Below are positions 24,519-32,436 of a DNA stretch of 64,000 nt, piece after piece. Where the stretch lies: contig NZ_CP023004.1 in NCBI RefSeq assembly GCF_003096195.1, positions 1,840,501 to 1,904,500 on the forward strand, in the 5' to 3' direction. Within the stretch, counting starts at the first letter, position 1; each line of letters opens with the position of its first letter. Source of the stretch: Ereboglobus luteus. GTDB taxonomy: Bacteria > Verrucomicrobiota > Verrucomicrobiia > Opitutales > Opitutaceae. The position numbers and the translations under genes were made by a program. The notes beneath the pieces are model-generated. The model worked only from the letters and a program-made list of their open reading frames with translations. It was not told the DNA's origin and made no database searches.

Positions 24519-27080
24519 ATGCCGAATCCTCGTGAACTTCCGATTTATGAACTTGAGAGCGCCATTGTTGAAGCTGTGCGCGCGCAGGGGCGGTTGATTG
24601 TGCAGGCGCCGACGGGGTCGGGCAAATCGACGCAGATTCCGCAGATGCTGTTGCGTCACGGATTTCTCGACGGGGGCGAGGTTGTCGTTTTGCAACCGCG
24701 CCGGCTGGCGACTCGGATGCTGGCAAAGCGCGTGGCGGAGGAAATGGAAACGCCGCTGGGCGACATCGTCGGCTACCAAATCCGGCTGGAATCGCGGTTG
24801 AGCAAGCACACAAAAATCCGATTCGTGACCGAGGGGATTTTGCTGCGGCAGATGTCGTTCGACGCGACCTTGAGCGGCGTGAACGTGATCGTGTTTGACG
24901 AGTTTCACGAACGGCATCTCTACGGCGACATTTCGCTGGCGCGGGCGTTGCAAATCCAGCAGTCAACACGACCCGACTTGAAGATCATCGTGATGTCGGC
25001 GACGCTGGACGCGGGGGCGCTGAAAAATTACCTGTCGCCGTGCGAGGTGCTGGTTTCGCAGGGGCGGAGTTTTCCGGTGAAAATCGAGTATCTGCAAAAG
25101 ACGGCGGATTTTGAGCGCGAGCCGGTCTGGGATGTGGCGGCGCGCGAATGCGCGCGCGTGGCGGCGCAGTCGGCGGGCGGCGATTTTCTGGTGTTCATGC
25201 CGGGCGCGTATGAGATTTCGCGCACGGTGCAGGCCTTGCAGGGCAGCCGCGAATTGCGCGATTTTGTGGTGTTTCCGCTGCATGGCGAGCTGCCGCCGGA
25301 GGCGCAGGATCGCGCGGTGGCGCGTTATGACGCGCGCAAGATTATTGTTTCAACAAACGTCGCGGAGACATCGCTGACAATTGACGGCGTGACGGTGGTG
25401 ATTGATTGCGGGCTGGCGCGCGTGGCGCGGTTCGATCCGCATCGCGGGATCAACACGCTGCTGATCGAGAAGATTTCCGTGGCGAGCGCGGACCAGCGCG
25501 CGGGGCGCGCGGGGCGAACGGCCCCGGGTGTGTGCGTGCGGCTGTGGACGGAGCGCGAGCATGCGCAGCGTCCGGCGCAGGAATTGCCGGAGGTGAGGCG
25601 GCTCGACCTGGCGGAGGTGGTGCTGACGTTGAAGGCGAGCGGCATCGACGACGTGGCCGGGTTTCCGTGGCTGGAAAAACCCGACGCGAAAGGTTTGGAG
25701 CGCGCGGAAATGTTGCTTGAGGATTTGGGCGCGGTGGCGCGCCATGAGAAAGACGCGCATGCGACGATCACCGAAACCGGCCGCAGGATGCTGCGTTTCC
25801 CGGTGCATCCGCGTTACGCGCGCATGTTGCTGGAGGCGGATGCGCGCGGGTGCGTGAGGCCGGTCGCGATGATGGCGGCGCTTGTGCAGGGAAGGAATTT
25901 TCTTTTGCGGGGCGTGCCGCGCGCGGTGGAGGAAGCGCGCGAGGACTTGCTCGGCGAGGAAACGGAGTCGGATTTCTTTTTGCTCATGCGCGCGTGGCGG
26001 TTTGCCGACCAGAATCGCTACTCGATGGACGCGTGCCGGCGGCTGGGAATCCACTCGATGGGGGCGCGCCAGGTGGGGCCGCTGTTTGCGGAGTTTTTGC
26101 GGATCGCGGAGCGCGAGGGGCTCGACGCGGGCGAGAAACGCGTCGAGGGCGAGGCTGTGAGCAAGTGCGTGCTCGCGGGATTTTCCGGCCAGCTGGCGAA
26201 GCGCCTGGACGCGGGAACACTGCGTTGCGACCTGGTGCACAAGCGGCGCGGTGTGCTGGCGAGGGAGAGCGCGATGCAGCGCGCGCCGTTGTTTGTGGCC
26301 GCGGAGGTGAGCGAGGTCGAGGGGCGGGGCGGCGAGGTGAACGTGCTGCTGAGCATGGCGACGGCGGTGCGGGAGCCGTGGTTGAAGGAACTTTTCCCCG
26401 ACGCTTATTTTGAGGCGACAAGCGTCGTCTATGACGAGTCGGCGAAGCGCGTGATTGCGAAACGCGAGCGCCGGTTTCGCGACTTGGTGCTCGAATCGAG
26501 GGCGAGCGCGGACGATGTGCCCTACGACGCGGCGGCGGCGTTGCTGACGCAGCAGGTGCTGGCGGGCAAAATCAAGCTGGAGCAGTGGGATGAAAACGTG
26601 GAGCAATGGATCGTGCGCGTGAACCGGCTCGCGGAATGGTTTCCGGAGCTGGAGGTCAACCCGATCACGGACGCGGACCGGGCCACGTTGATCGAGCAGA
26701 TTTGTTACGGCGAACTCGGCGCGAAGGATGTGCGCGGCAAGCCGGTGATGCCGGTGCTGCGCGACTGGCTGACGGCGGAGCAACTGGCCGTGATTGACGA
26801 CTACCTGCCGGAGCGCCTCGTGATGGGCAACGGACGCAGGTCGCGCGTGCGCTACGCGAAGGAGGGACCGCCTATATTGAGCGCGCGAATACAGGAGCTC
26901 TACGGAGTCGAGGGACGCTTCACGCTCGGACACGGTCGCGTGTCGGTGAAGATCGAGGTGCTCGCGCCGAACCAGCGGCCAATTCAGGTGACGGACGATT
27001 TGACGGCGTTCTGGCGCGACATGTATCCAAAGATAAAGGCGGAGCTGTCACGACGCTACCCGAGGCATGAGTGGCGTTAA
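24519..27080 (+). CDS. hrpB: ATP-dependent RNA helicase HrpB-type
   Basis: An 853-residue DExH helicase. Walker A is APTGSGKS (about 30-37), motif II is DEFH (127-130), which is the HrpB version, motif III is SAT, and motif VI is QRAGRAGR. A helicase-associated domain follows, and the HrpB-specific C-terminus ends with WRDMYPKIKAELSRRYPRHEWR. Length fits HrpB (about 820-850). The biological target is poorly known. The ATG at 24519 begins just before the first conserved strand; codons upstream in frame do not look like protein. Confidence 0.93.
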   Translation: MPNPRELPIYELESAIVEAVRAQGRLIVQAPTGSGKSTQIPQMLLRHGFLDGGEVVVLQPRRLATRMLAKRVAEEMETPLGDIVGYQIRLESRLSKHTKIRFVTEGILLRQMSFDATLSGVNVIVFDEFHERHLYGDISLARALQIQQSTRPDLKIIVMSATLDAGALKNYLSPCEVLVSQGRSFPVKIEYLQKTADFEREPVWDVAARECARVAAQSAGGDFLVFMPGAYEISRTVQALQGSRELRDFVVFPLHGELPPEAQDRAVARYDARKIIVSTNVAETSLTIDGVTVVIDCGLARVARFDPHRGINTLLIEKISVASADQRAGRAGRTAPGVCVRLWTEREHAQRPAQELPEVRRLDLAEVVLTLKASGIDDVAGFPWLEKPDAKGLERAEMLLEDLGAVARHEKDAHATITETGRRMLRFPVHPRYARMLLEADARGCVRPVAMMAALVQGRNFLLRGVPRAVEEAREDLLGEETESDFFLLMRAWRFADQNRYSMDACRRLGIHSMGARQVGPLFAEFLRIAEREGLDAGEKRVEGEAVSKCVLAGFSGQLAKRLDAGTLRCDLVHKRRGVLARESAMQRAPLFVAAEVSEVEGRGGEVNVLLSMATAVREPWLKELFPDAYFEATSVVYDESAKRVIAKRERRFRDLVLESRASADDVPYDAAAALLTQQVLAGKIKLEQWDENVEQWIVRVNRLAEWFPELEVNPITDADRATLIEQICYGELGAKDVRGKPVMPVLRDWLTAEQLAVIDDYLPERLVMGNGRRSRVRYAKEGPPILSARIQELYGVEGRFTLGHGRVSVKIEVLAPNQRPIQVTDDLTAFWRDMYPKIKAELSRRYPRHEWR

Positions 27081-27195
27081 TGGGCGCGTTAAGGCCAATG
27101 ATTGGCGGTAGGTTGTTCAAAAATTAATGGAACTTTTCCTGTAAAGCGGCCTTGCGCAGCGGGCGGTCGTGTATGCAATCAGTGTCCTCAAATCC

Positions 27196-27870
27196 ATGTT
27201 GGTCCCGATTCTAGCTTCGATTGTGGCGGGGTATTTCCTGGGCGCGCTGCCGTTCGGGTATGTGGTTTCGCGCGCGAAAGGCGTTAACATTTTTGAGGAG
27301 GGGAGCAAGAATCCGGGCGCGACAAATGTGCTGCGCGTGCTGAGCCAGAAGTTTGGCGAACCGGGCAGGCGGCTTGGCATCATGGTCTTCGTGCTGGACG
27401 CGTTGAAGGGGGCCGTGGCGACGGGCTGGCCGTGGATCGCTTTCAAGATGGGCGTGTGGGACGCGGCTTACGAACATTGGGACGTGGTGTCGTTGATCGG
27501 CCTCGGGGCGGCGTTGCTGGGGCATTGTTTTTCATGTTTCACGCGATTCAAGGGCGGCAAGGGCGTGGCGACGGGCGCGGGCGGTTTCATGGTGCTGATG
27601 GCACCCTCGCTTTTGATCGCGCTGCTTGTGTGGTGGGTGGTTTTCCAGACGACGCGGTATGTGTCGCTGGCGTCGATTCTGGCGACGGCCTCGCTGCCGG
27701 TGTCGAGCTGCACCATGTGGTGCCTTTGGGGCTGGCCGCCTTTTTCGGTTGTGATCATCTCGGCGGGCGCGACCGTTTTTGTGGCGGTGCGGCACCGGGC
27801 GAACATCGGGCGGCTGATGCGCGGCACGGAAAACAAGTTCGTGAAAAAAACGCCGGAAGAAAAAATGTGA
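27196..27870 (+). CDS. plsY: Glycerol-3-phosphate acyltransferase PlsY
   Basis: A 224-residue integral membrane enzyme that transfers acyl groups from acyl-phosphate to glycerol 3-phosphate, the first step of phospholipid synthesis. Signatures include GSKNPGATNVLR near residue 37 and GHCFSCFTRFKGGKGVATGAG in the middle, the two glycine-rich substrate loops of the family. About five membrane segments are visible. An in-frame GTG at 27169 would add nine residues; ATG 27196 gives the more typical N-terminus. The tail is basic. Confidence 0.93.
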   Translation: MLVPILASIVAGYFLGALPFGYVVSRAKGVNIFEEGSKNPGATNVLRVLSQKFGEPGRRLGIMVFVLDALKGAVATGWPWIAFKMGVWDAAYEHWDVVSLIGLGAALLGHCFSCFTRFKGGKGVATGAGGFMVLMAPSLLIALLVWWVVFQTTRYVSLASILATASLPVSSCTMWCLWGWPPFSVVIISAGATVFVAVRHRANIGRLMRGTENKFVKKTPEEKM

Positions 27871-28039
27871 AGGCGCTCGGCGGGGTGCGATGCCGGGCCG
27901 GCATGGGGCATCGGACATTGCGCGGCGCAGGGGAGCCTCAAACACAAATCGCCCGGCGTTGTGCGCAGCCCATTTTTTGGCGAAAAAGCCGTTTGCGTAT
28001 GCCGGTTTATTGTTACCTTGTCGTTTGAAAATTTTGAAA

Positions 28040-28996
28040 ATGGACACAATGGCAAATGCTCCCGCGCGCGATCCCGCCCACGCAGACACATCGCGCAAAC
28101 CTTCATGGCTCCGCGCCAAGCTGCCCTCGGGCTCGGGTTACAACGCGGTGCGCAAGCTGGTTGACGGGCATCATTTGCATTCCGTCTGCCAGAGCGCGCA
28201 ATGCCCAAACCTCGGCGAGTGCTGGACGCGCGGCACCGCCACGGTGATGATCCTCGGAAACATTTGCACGCGCTCGTGCAACTTCTGCGCGATCGCCACG
28301 GGGCGGCCGACGGAGCTTGATCTTGGCGAGCCGGCGCGCGTGGCCGATGCCGTCGCGAAGATGGGGCTGCGGCATTGCGTGATCACATCGGTGGCGCGCG
28401 ACGAGTTGCTCGACGGCGGGGCGTCGGTTTGGGCGGCGACAATTCGCGCGATTCGCCATGCGAATCCGAAAACCGCCATCGAGGTGCTCGTGCCGGACTT
28501 CAAGGGGAAGATGGAGCACGTTGACATCGTGCTCGAGGCAAGGCCGGACATCTTCAATCACAATCTCGAGACCGTCGAGCGCCTGCAAAAACCCGTGCGT
28601 GTGCAGGCGCGCTACGACCGCTCGCGCAGCGTGCTGCGCCATGCGAAAAGCCGCGGCCTCACGACCAAGACGGGCATCATGCTAGGCCTCGGCGAGGAGC
28701 CGGGGGAAATCGAGCAAACTTTGCGCGACATCGTCTCGGACGGCACGGACATCGTGACCATCGGGCAGTATTTGCAACCCACACCGCAGCACTGGCCCGT
28801 GAAGCGCTGGGTGCCGCCGGAGGAGTTTGCATATTGGAAAAAATTCGGCCTTTCAATCGGCCTTGGTGTTGTCGAGAGCGGTCCGTTGGTGCGTTCGAGT
28901 TATCACGCCGACGAACAATCCGAAAAATACACCGGCGCCGACCACCTGAACACCGAGAACAACCTGACCTCAGAAAAAACGCGCCCCGCATCTTGA
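28040..28996 (+). CDS. lipA: Lipoyl synthase
   Basis: A 318-residue radical SAM enzyme that inserts two sulfurs into octanoyl groups on lipoyl domains. Both iron-sulfur cluster motifs are complete: the auxiliary cluster CxxxxCxxxxxC (C50, C55, C61) and the radical SAM CxxxCxxC (C76, C80, C83). The C-terminal RSSYHA, with the serine that binds the auxiliary cluster, is present and followed by a longer tail than usual. The start is ATG 28040, with a second ATG three codons on. The product may act on the lipoyl domain of the FabH fusion at 35813 as well as on ordinary dehydrogenase complexes (inference). Confidence 0.96.
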   Translation: MDTMANAPARDPAHADTSRKPSWLRAKLPSGSGYNAVRKLVDGHHLHSVCQSAQCPNLGECWTRGTATVMILGNICTRSCNFCAIATGRPTELDLGEPARVADAVAKMGLRHCVITSVARDELLDGGASVWAATIRAIRHANPKTAIEVLVPDFKGKMEHVDIVLEARPDIFNHNLETVERLQKPVRVQARYDRSRSVLRHAKSRGLTTKTGIMLGLGEEPGEIEQTLRDIVSDGTDIVTIGQYLQPTPQHWPVKRWVPPEEFAYWKKFGLSIGLGVVESGPLVRSSYHADEQSEKYTGADHLNTENNLTSEKTRPAS

Positions 28997-29096
28997 GCGG
29001 AGCGGGCGGTTGTCTCCTCCAGCGACTCGGAACATTTCCGGCTCACCGGGACGGTTCGCCCTACCTGTTAAAACCAGACCAAACTCGTAAATGGTA

Positions 29097-29789
29097 TCAG
29101 ATCGTCACGCTTTCGCCGGGTTTGAGCGGATGCGCGAGGTGGCCGCGTTGTTTGGCGGCGGCGGCGAAGGCTGAGGCGTCCTGCGCGATCGGGGGCCAGG
29201 TGTTGTAGTGCATCGGAATCGCGGCTTTCGGTTTGAGCATGTCGAGCGCGTCAACCGCATCCTCGGGACCCATCGTGAAGTTGTCCCCGATCGGGAGCAT
29301 GGCGAGATCAAGTCCGGCGCGGCCGATGAGCTGCATGTCGAGAAAGAGCGCGGTGTCGCCGGCGTGGTAGATTCGTTTGCCGTCGGCTTCGATGATGATT
29401 CCGCACGGACTGCCAAGATACGGGGGCAGGAGCGGGTCGGACGCGCTGCCGTCCTCACTCGACGAGTGGTGCGCGATGGTGAGCTTGACCCGTCCGAACG
29501 GAAACTTGAACGCGCCGCCGGGATTCATGTTGTGAACCTTCGCGCCTTGGGCGGCGAAAAAGTTGCAGATTTCGTGATTCGAAACGATGACCGCGTCGTT
29601 CGTTTTTGCGATGTCGAGCGCGTCGCCCGTGTGGTCGCAATGTCCGTGCGAAATCAACACATAGTCGCAACGAATGTCGTCGGCCTTTGCGGTTGCTGTC
29701 GGGTTGCCCGTGAGGAAAGGGTCAATGATGAGCTGGGTGGTGGAGGTTTCAACGAAGAAGCAGGAGTGGCCAAGATAAGTGATTTTCAT
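29097..29789 (-). CDS. UPF0173 metallo-beta-lactamase-fold hydrolase
   Basis: A 230-residue metal-dependent hydrolase. The N-terminus MKITYLGHSCF is diagnostic for the UPF0173 (YtkL-like) family, and the metal site SHGHCDHTGD is complete, with later ligands in HAGDTALF and the C-terminal MHYNTWP. The natural substrate is unknown. The ATG at 29789 is chosen because the family N-terminus begins exactly there; the frame is open 42 codons upstream without homology. Confidence 0.93.
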   Translation of the reverse strand: MKITYLGHSCFFVETSTTQLIIDPFLTGNPTATAKADDIRCDYVLISHGHCDHTGDALDIAKTNDAVIVSNHEICNFFAAQGAKVHNMNPGGAFKFPFGRVKLTIAHHSSSEDGSASDPLLPPYLGSPCGIIIEADGKRIYHAGDTALFLDMQLIGRAGLDLAMLPIGDNFTMGPEDAVDALDMLKPKAAIPMHYNTWPPIAQDASAFAAAAKQRGHLAHPLKPGESVTI

Positions 29790-30116
29790 GACACGCCCCT
29801 TTAACCATGAATCGCCCGAATTTTCACGGTCTAAATCGCCGGGGCGCGCGATTTGCGCGATATCCTGTTCCGGCCGGGGGATATGATAGCCGGGTGGCAA
29901 CACTCGCGATTTCAAACAAACGTGTTGGCATAAACTGAAACGCTCCGGTAGCGTTTGTCTTCAACTCTTAAACGTCCTCCCCATTATGAATTGCATCAGT
30001 GAGCCCATCCTCGCAACCGTTTGGAACGGGAGCCGGCGCGAGAAACACGACCCGAAGGTTGTCGCGAATTCCCCCCGGTGCATCCATGGGACAATCACCG
30101 CGGTGTTGCGGACGCG

Positions 30117-30136
30117 ATATTTCGCCCGCGAAATAT
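30117..30136 (+). promoter_or_regulatory. Perfect palindrome, probable operator of the cupin gene
   Basis: ATATTTCGC (30117-30125) and GCGAAATAT (30128-30136) form a perfect dyad with a 2-base centre, 22 bases before the cupin start codon. It looks like a binding site for a homodimeric repressor. The rest of the 369-base gap 29790-30158 has only a small hairpin (AAACGCT at 29938 with AGCGTTT ending at 29956) and no gene I would support. Confidence 0.55.
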
Positions 30137-30158
30137 TAAAAATTATAAAATAATAATT

Positions 30159-30485
30159 ATGAGCAATATGTTTGAAAAAGGAAAAACACTGGAATTCGCG
30201 TCGCTTGCCGATTACTCCGAGGGCGGAATCGTCAGCAAGCAGGTTTTGAAAAACGAGGCGGGCAACATCACGCTCTTTGCCTTCGACAAGGGGCAGGGGT
30301 TGAGCGAGCACACCGCGCCGTTCGATGCCATGGTGCAAATCTTGGACGGGGAGGCCGAGATAAGAATCGGCGGCAATCCCTCCGTGCTCAGGAAGGGCGA
30401 GGCCGTTATCCTGCCCGCCAACATTCCTCACGCGCTGCACGCCACCGAAAAATTCAAAATGTTATTAACCATGATCAAGGGCTGA
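30159..30485 (+). CDS. Small cupin-domain protein
   Basis: A 108-residue single-domain cupin. The two conserved cupin stretches are recognisable: the first around GLSEHTAPFDAMVQILDGEAEI, where His, Asp and Glu are candidate metal ligands, and the second around LPANIPHALHA. Such small cupins bind a metal or small ligand and are often controlled by redox or stress regulators. A perfect palindrome lies 22 bases upstream. The surrounding DNA just before the gene is AT-rich. The specific function is unknown. Confidence 0.88.
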   Translation: MSNMFEKGKTLEFASLADYSEGGIVSKQVLKNEAGNITLFAFDKGQGLSEHTAPFDAMVQILDGEAEIRIGGNPSVLRKGEAVILPANIPHALHATEKFKMLLTMIKG

Positions 30486-30604
30486 TGGCCCGGGAAAACC
30501 ATATTGGCGGCAACGCAAAAACCACCCTGGTGATTTTTGTATAATTACGGACAAGGTAATCTTTACGATAAAACATCAAAAACAAAAAACTCGCCAAATT
30601 ACCC

Positions 30605-31351
30605 ATGAAATCAGCGCGTCTCATTGCCCCATTGATTATTTTCCTCGGCATGCTCGCTGTATCATCCTGCGGTCATGCCACCGGCAAACCCGCGGCGCCC
30701 AATACACTCACAAAAAAGGAGCGGGCCGACGGCTGGCGTCTGCTTTTTGACGGCGCGAGCCTGAGTGGTTGGAGCAACTTCAAATCGGATACCATCCGCC
30801 CCGGCTGGCAGGTGCGCGACGGCGCGCTCGTCTGCGTCGATCCAAAAAACGCCAAGGACCTCGTCACCAAGGACGAGTTCGACTGGTTTGAGCTCCAGCT
30901 CGAATATAACATCACGCCCGCGGGCAACAGCGGCATCATGTATCACGTCACCAACGAAGGCCGCGCGGCGTGGGCCACCGGGCCCGAAATCCAGCTTGAG
31001 GACAACGTGCTCGCCAAGGACCGGCAACGCTGCGGCTGGCTCTACGGCCTCTACCAGCCGCCGATCGATCCGAAGACCGGCAAACCGCTTGACGCCACCA
31101 AGCCCGTCGGCGAGTGGAACCATGTGCGCGTCCTCATCACGCCGGAAAAATGCGTCCACGAAATCAACGGCGTGAAATATTTCGAATACGTGCTCGGCAG
31201 CGACGATTTTAACGAGCGCGTGGCAAAGTCGAAATTCTCAAAAATGCCGAACTTCGCAAAATCCAATCGCGGTTTCATCGCCCTTCAGGGCGACCATGGG
31301 CAAATCTCGTTTCGAAACATAAAAATCCGCCCCATCCCCGCGGCGAAGTGA
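30605..31351 (+). CDS. DUF1080 lipoprotein (3-keto-disaccharide hydrolase-like)
   Basis: A 248-residue lipoprotein: signal peptide with lipobox VSSC (Cys about residue 22), then a DUF1080 jelly-roll domain beginning GWRLLFDGASLSGWSNF and containing NSGIMYHV and the terminal GFIALQGDHGQISFRNIKI. The family is very abundant in Planctomycetes and Verrucomicrobia. Some members hydrolyse 3-keto-glycosides, and others are simply glycan-binding. The gene stands alone downstream of the cupin gene (119-base gap). Confidence 0.9.
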   Translation: MKSARLIAPLIIFLGMLAVSSCGHATGKPAAPNTLTKKERADGWRLLFDGASLSGWSNFKSDTIRPGWQVRDGALVCVDPKNAKDLVTKDEFDWFELQLEYNITPAGNSGIMYHVTNEGRAAWATGPEIQLEDNVLAKDRQRCGWLYGLYQPPIDPKTGKPLDATKPVGEWNHVRVLITPEKCVHEINGVKYFEYVLGSDDFNERVAKSKFSKMPNFAKSNRGFIALQGDHGQISFRNIKIRPIPAAK

Positions 31352-31452
31352 ACGGCAAAGCGTTTTCGCCGGGCGCGAGGCGGTGCGCAAAAGAAATCGG
31401 GGAGGTTTCTTTTGCGACGGTTCCGGCTAAACCGGCCTGTCCAAATTAGTTG

Positions 31453-32208
31453 TCACGCGTAGGCGATCGCCTCGCAGCCGGGCGCGGGGCGGACATGCTC
31501 AAAAAAATCCGACGCCTCCGAGGCGCTTGCATATTCCGGCGCGGATTCGGCCAGCAGCTTGCGCAGGCTTTCGCGCGCGCGCGCAATGCGGCTTTTCACC
31601 GTGCCCACGTTGATGCCCAGCGCGGAGGCGATTTCATCGTAGGGAAGGTTGAGCACGTTGCGCATTGTCAGGATTTCGCGGTGCCGCGTGTCCAGGCGCT
31701 CCATGCAATCGGCGATCAAATTGGTGAACTCCTGCGTCACGGCCTCCTGCACCGGCGTGTGCTCGGTGGCGGCAATCATGTCGCTGAACGCGCTGTCCGA
31801 ATCATCGCCCAGCTGCATTTCGAGCGAAATGGAATCCTGCCGGCGTCGGCGGAAAAAATACCAGTAGCGATTGCGCGAAAGGTTCAACGCGATGCGATAC
31901 AGCCATGTGGCCAGCGACGAGTCGCCGCGAAAATTTGCCAGCGCCCGGTGCGCGCGAATAAAAGTGTCCTGCGTGATCTCTTCCGCGTCGGCGGCATTGT
32001 GCAGAAGATTGTTCGCCAGTCCGAAGATGCGCGTGCGATAGCGTTCCATGATTTCCGTGAACGCGGACTCTTCGCCCGCCCGAAAACGGCTCACCAGCTT
32101 CCGGTCATGAGCCGCCTCGCGCGCGGTGATCTCGGATGGCGTCATCTCCGGCGTCGATGCGACGCTAAATGGGTTCGCTGATGCTGTTGTGTGATGGAGT
32201 GTGTTCAT
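31453..32208 (-). CDS. ECF-type RNA polymerase sigma factor
   Basis: A 251-residue sigma-70 family protein with region 2 (DAEEITQDTFIRAHRALANF, including the promoter -10 recognition helix) and region 4 (MRNVLNLPYDEIASALGINVGTVKSRIARARESL, an HTH binding the -35). It has an unusually long, Ser/Thr-rich N-terminal extension of about 35 residues and a C-terminal tail of about 35 residues that could hold a regulatory segment. No anti-sigma gene is adjacent. The upstream region contains a pair of 13-base direct repeats. Confidence 0.92.
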   Translation of the reverse strand: MNTLHHTTASANPFSVASTPEMTPSEITAREAAHDRKLVSRFRAGEESAFTEIMERYRTRIFGLANNLLHNAADAEEITQDTFIRAHRALANFRGDSSLATWLYRIALNLSRNRYWYFFRRRRQDSISLEMQLGDDSDSAFSDMIAATEHTPVQEAVTQEFTNLIADCMERLDTRHREILTMRNVLNLPYDEIASALGINVGTVKSRIARARESLRKLLAESAPEYASASEASDFFEHVRPAPGCEAIAYA

Positions 32209-32361
32209 AAGTTATTCGAAAGACTTGCTGCGTGCGCACTGGGCAGCCAACGCGCGTGCTGCACCAACAGCTTTCATGCCATCCACATAAATGGCAACAT
32301 AACGCGATGAATATTAGGGTATTAAAATATTTTTTTACATATCCACCTTTTTGGAGTTAGC

Positions 32362-32406
32362 GCAAAATGCACGAACACCAACACCTCCGGTATGCAAAAT
32401 GCACGA
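32362..32406. repeat. Two direct repeats GCAAAATGCACGA, 32 bases apart
   Basis: Identical 13-base boxes at 32362-32374 and 32394-32406. The 32-base period equals three helical turns, so two bound proteins would lie on the same DNA face. The pair sits about 150-200 bases upstream of the ECF sigma gene start and about 30 bases beyond the uvrB stop codon. The rest of 32209-32436 is AT-rich with no gene. Confidence 0.6.
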
Positions 32407-32436
32407 TAGCCGACAATTGCGTCACGCCGCAATGAA

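Noticed and set aside
25350-26933. A 527-codon frame antisense to hrpB
   Set aside because: His/Arg/Leu-rich shadow of a conserved helicase; no start context or motif.
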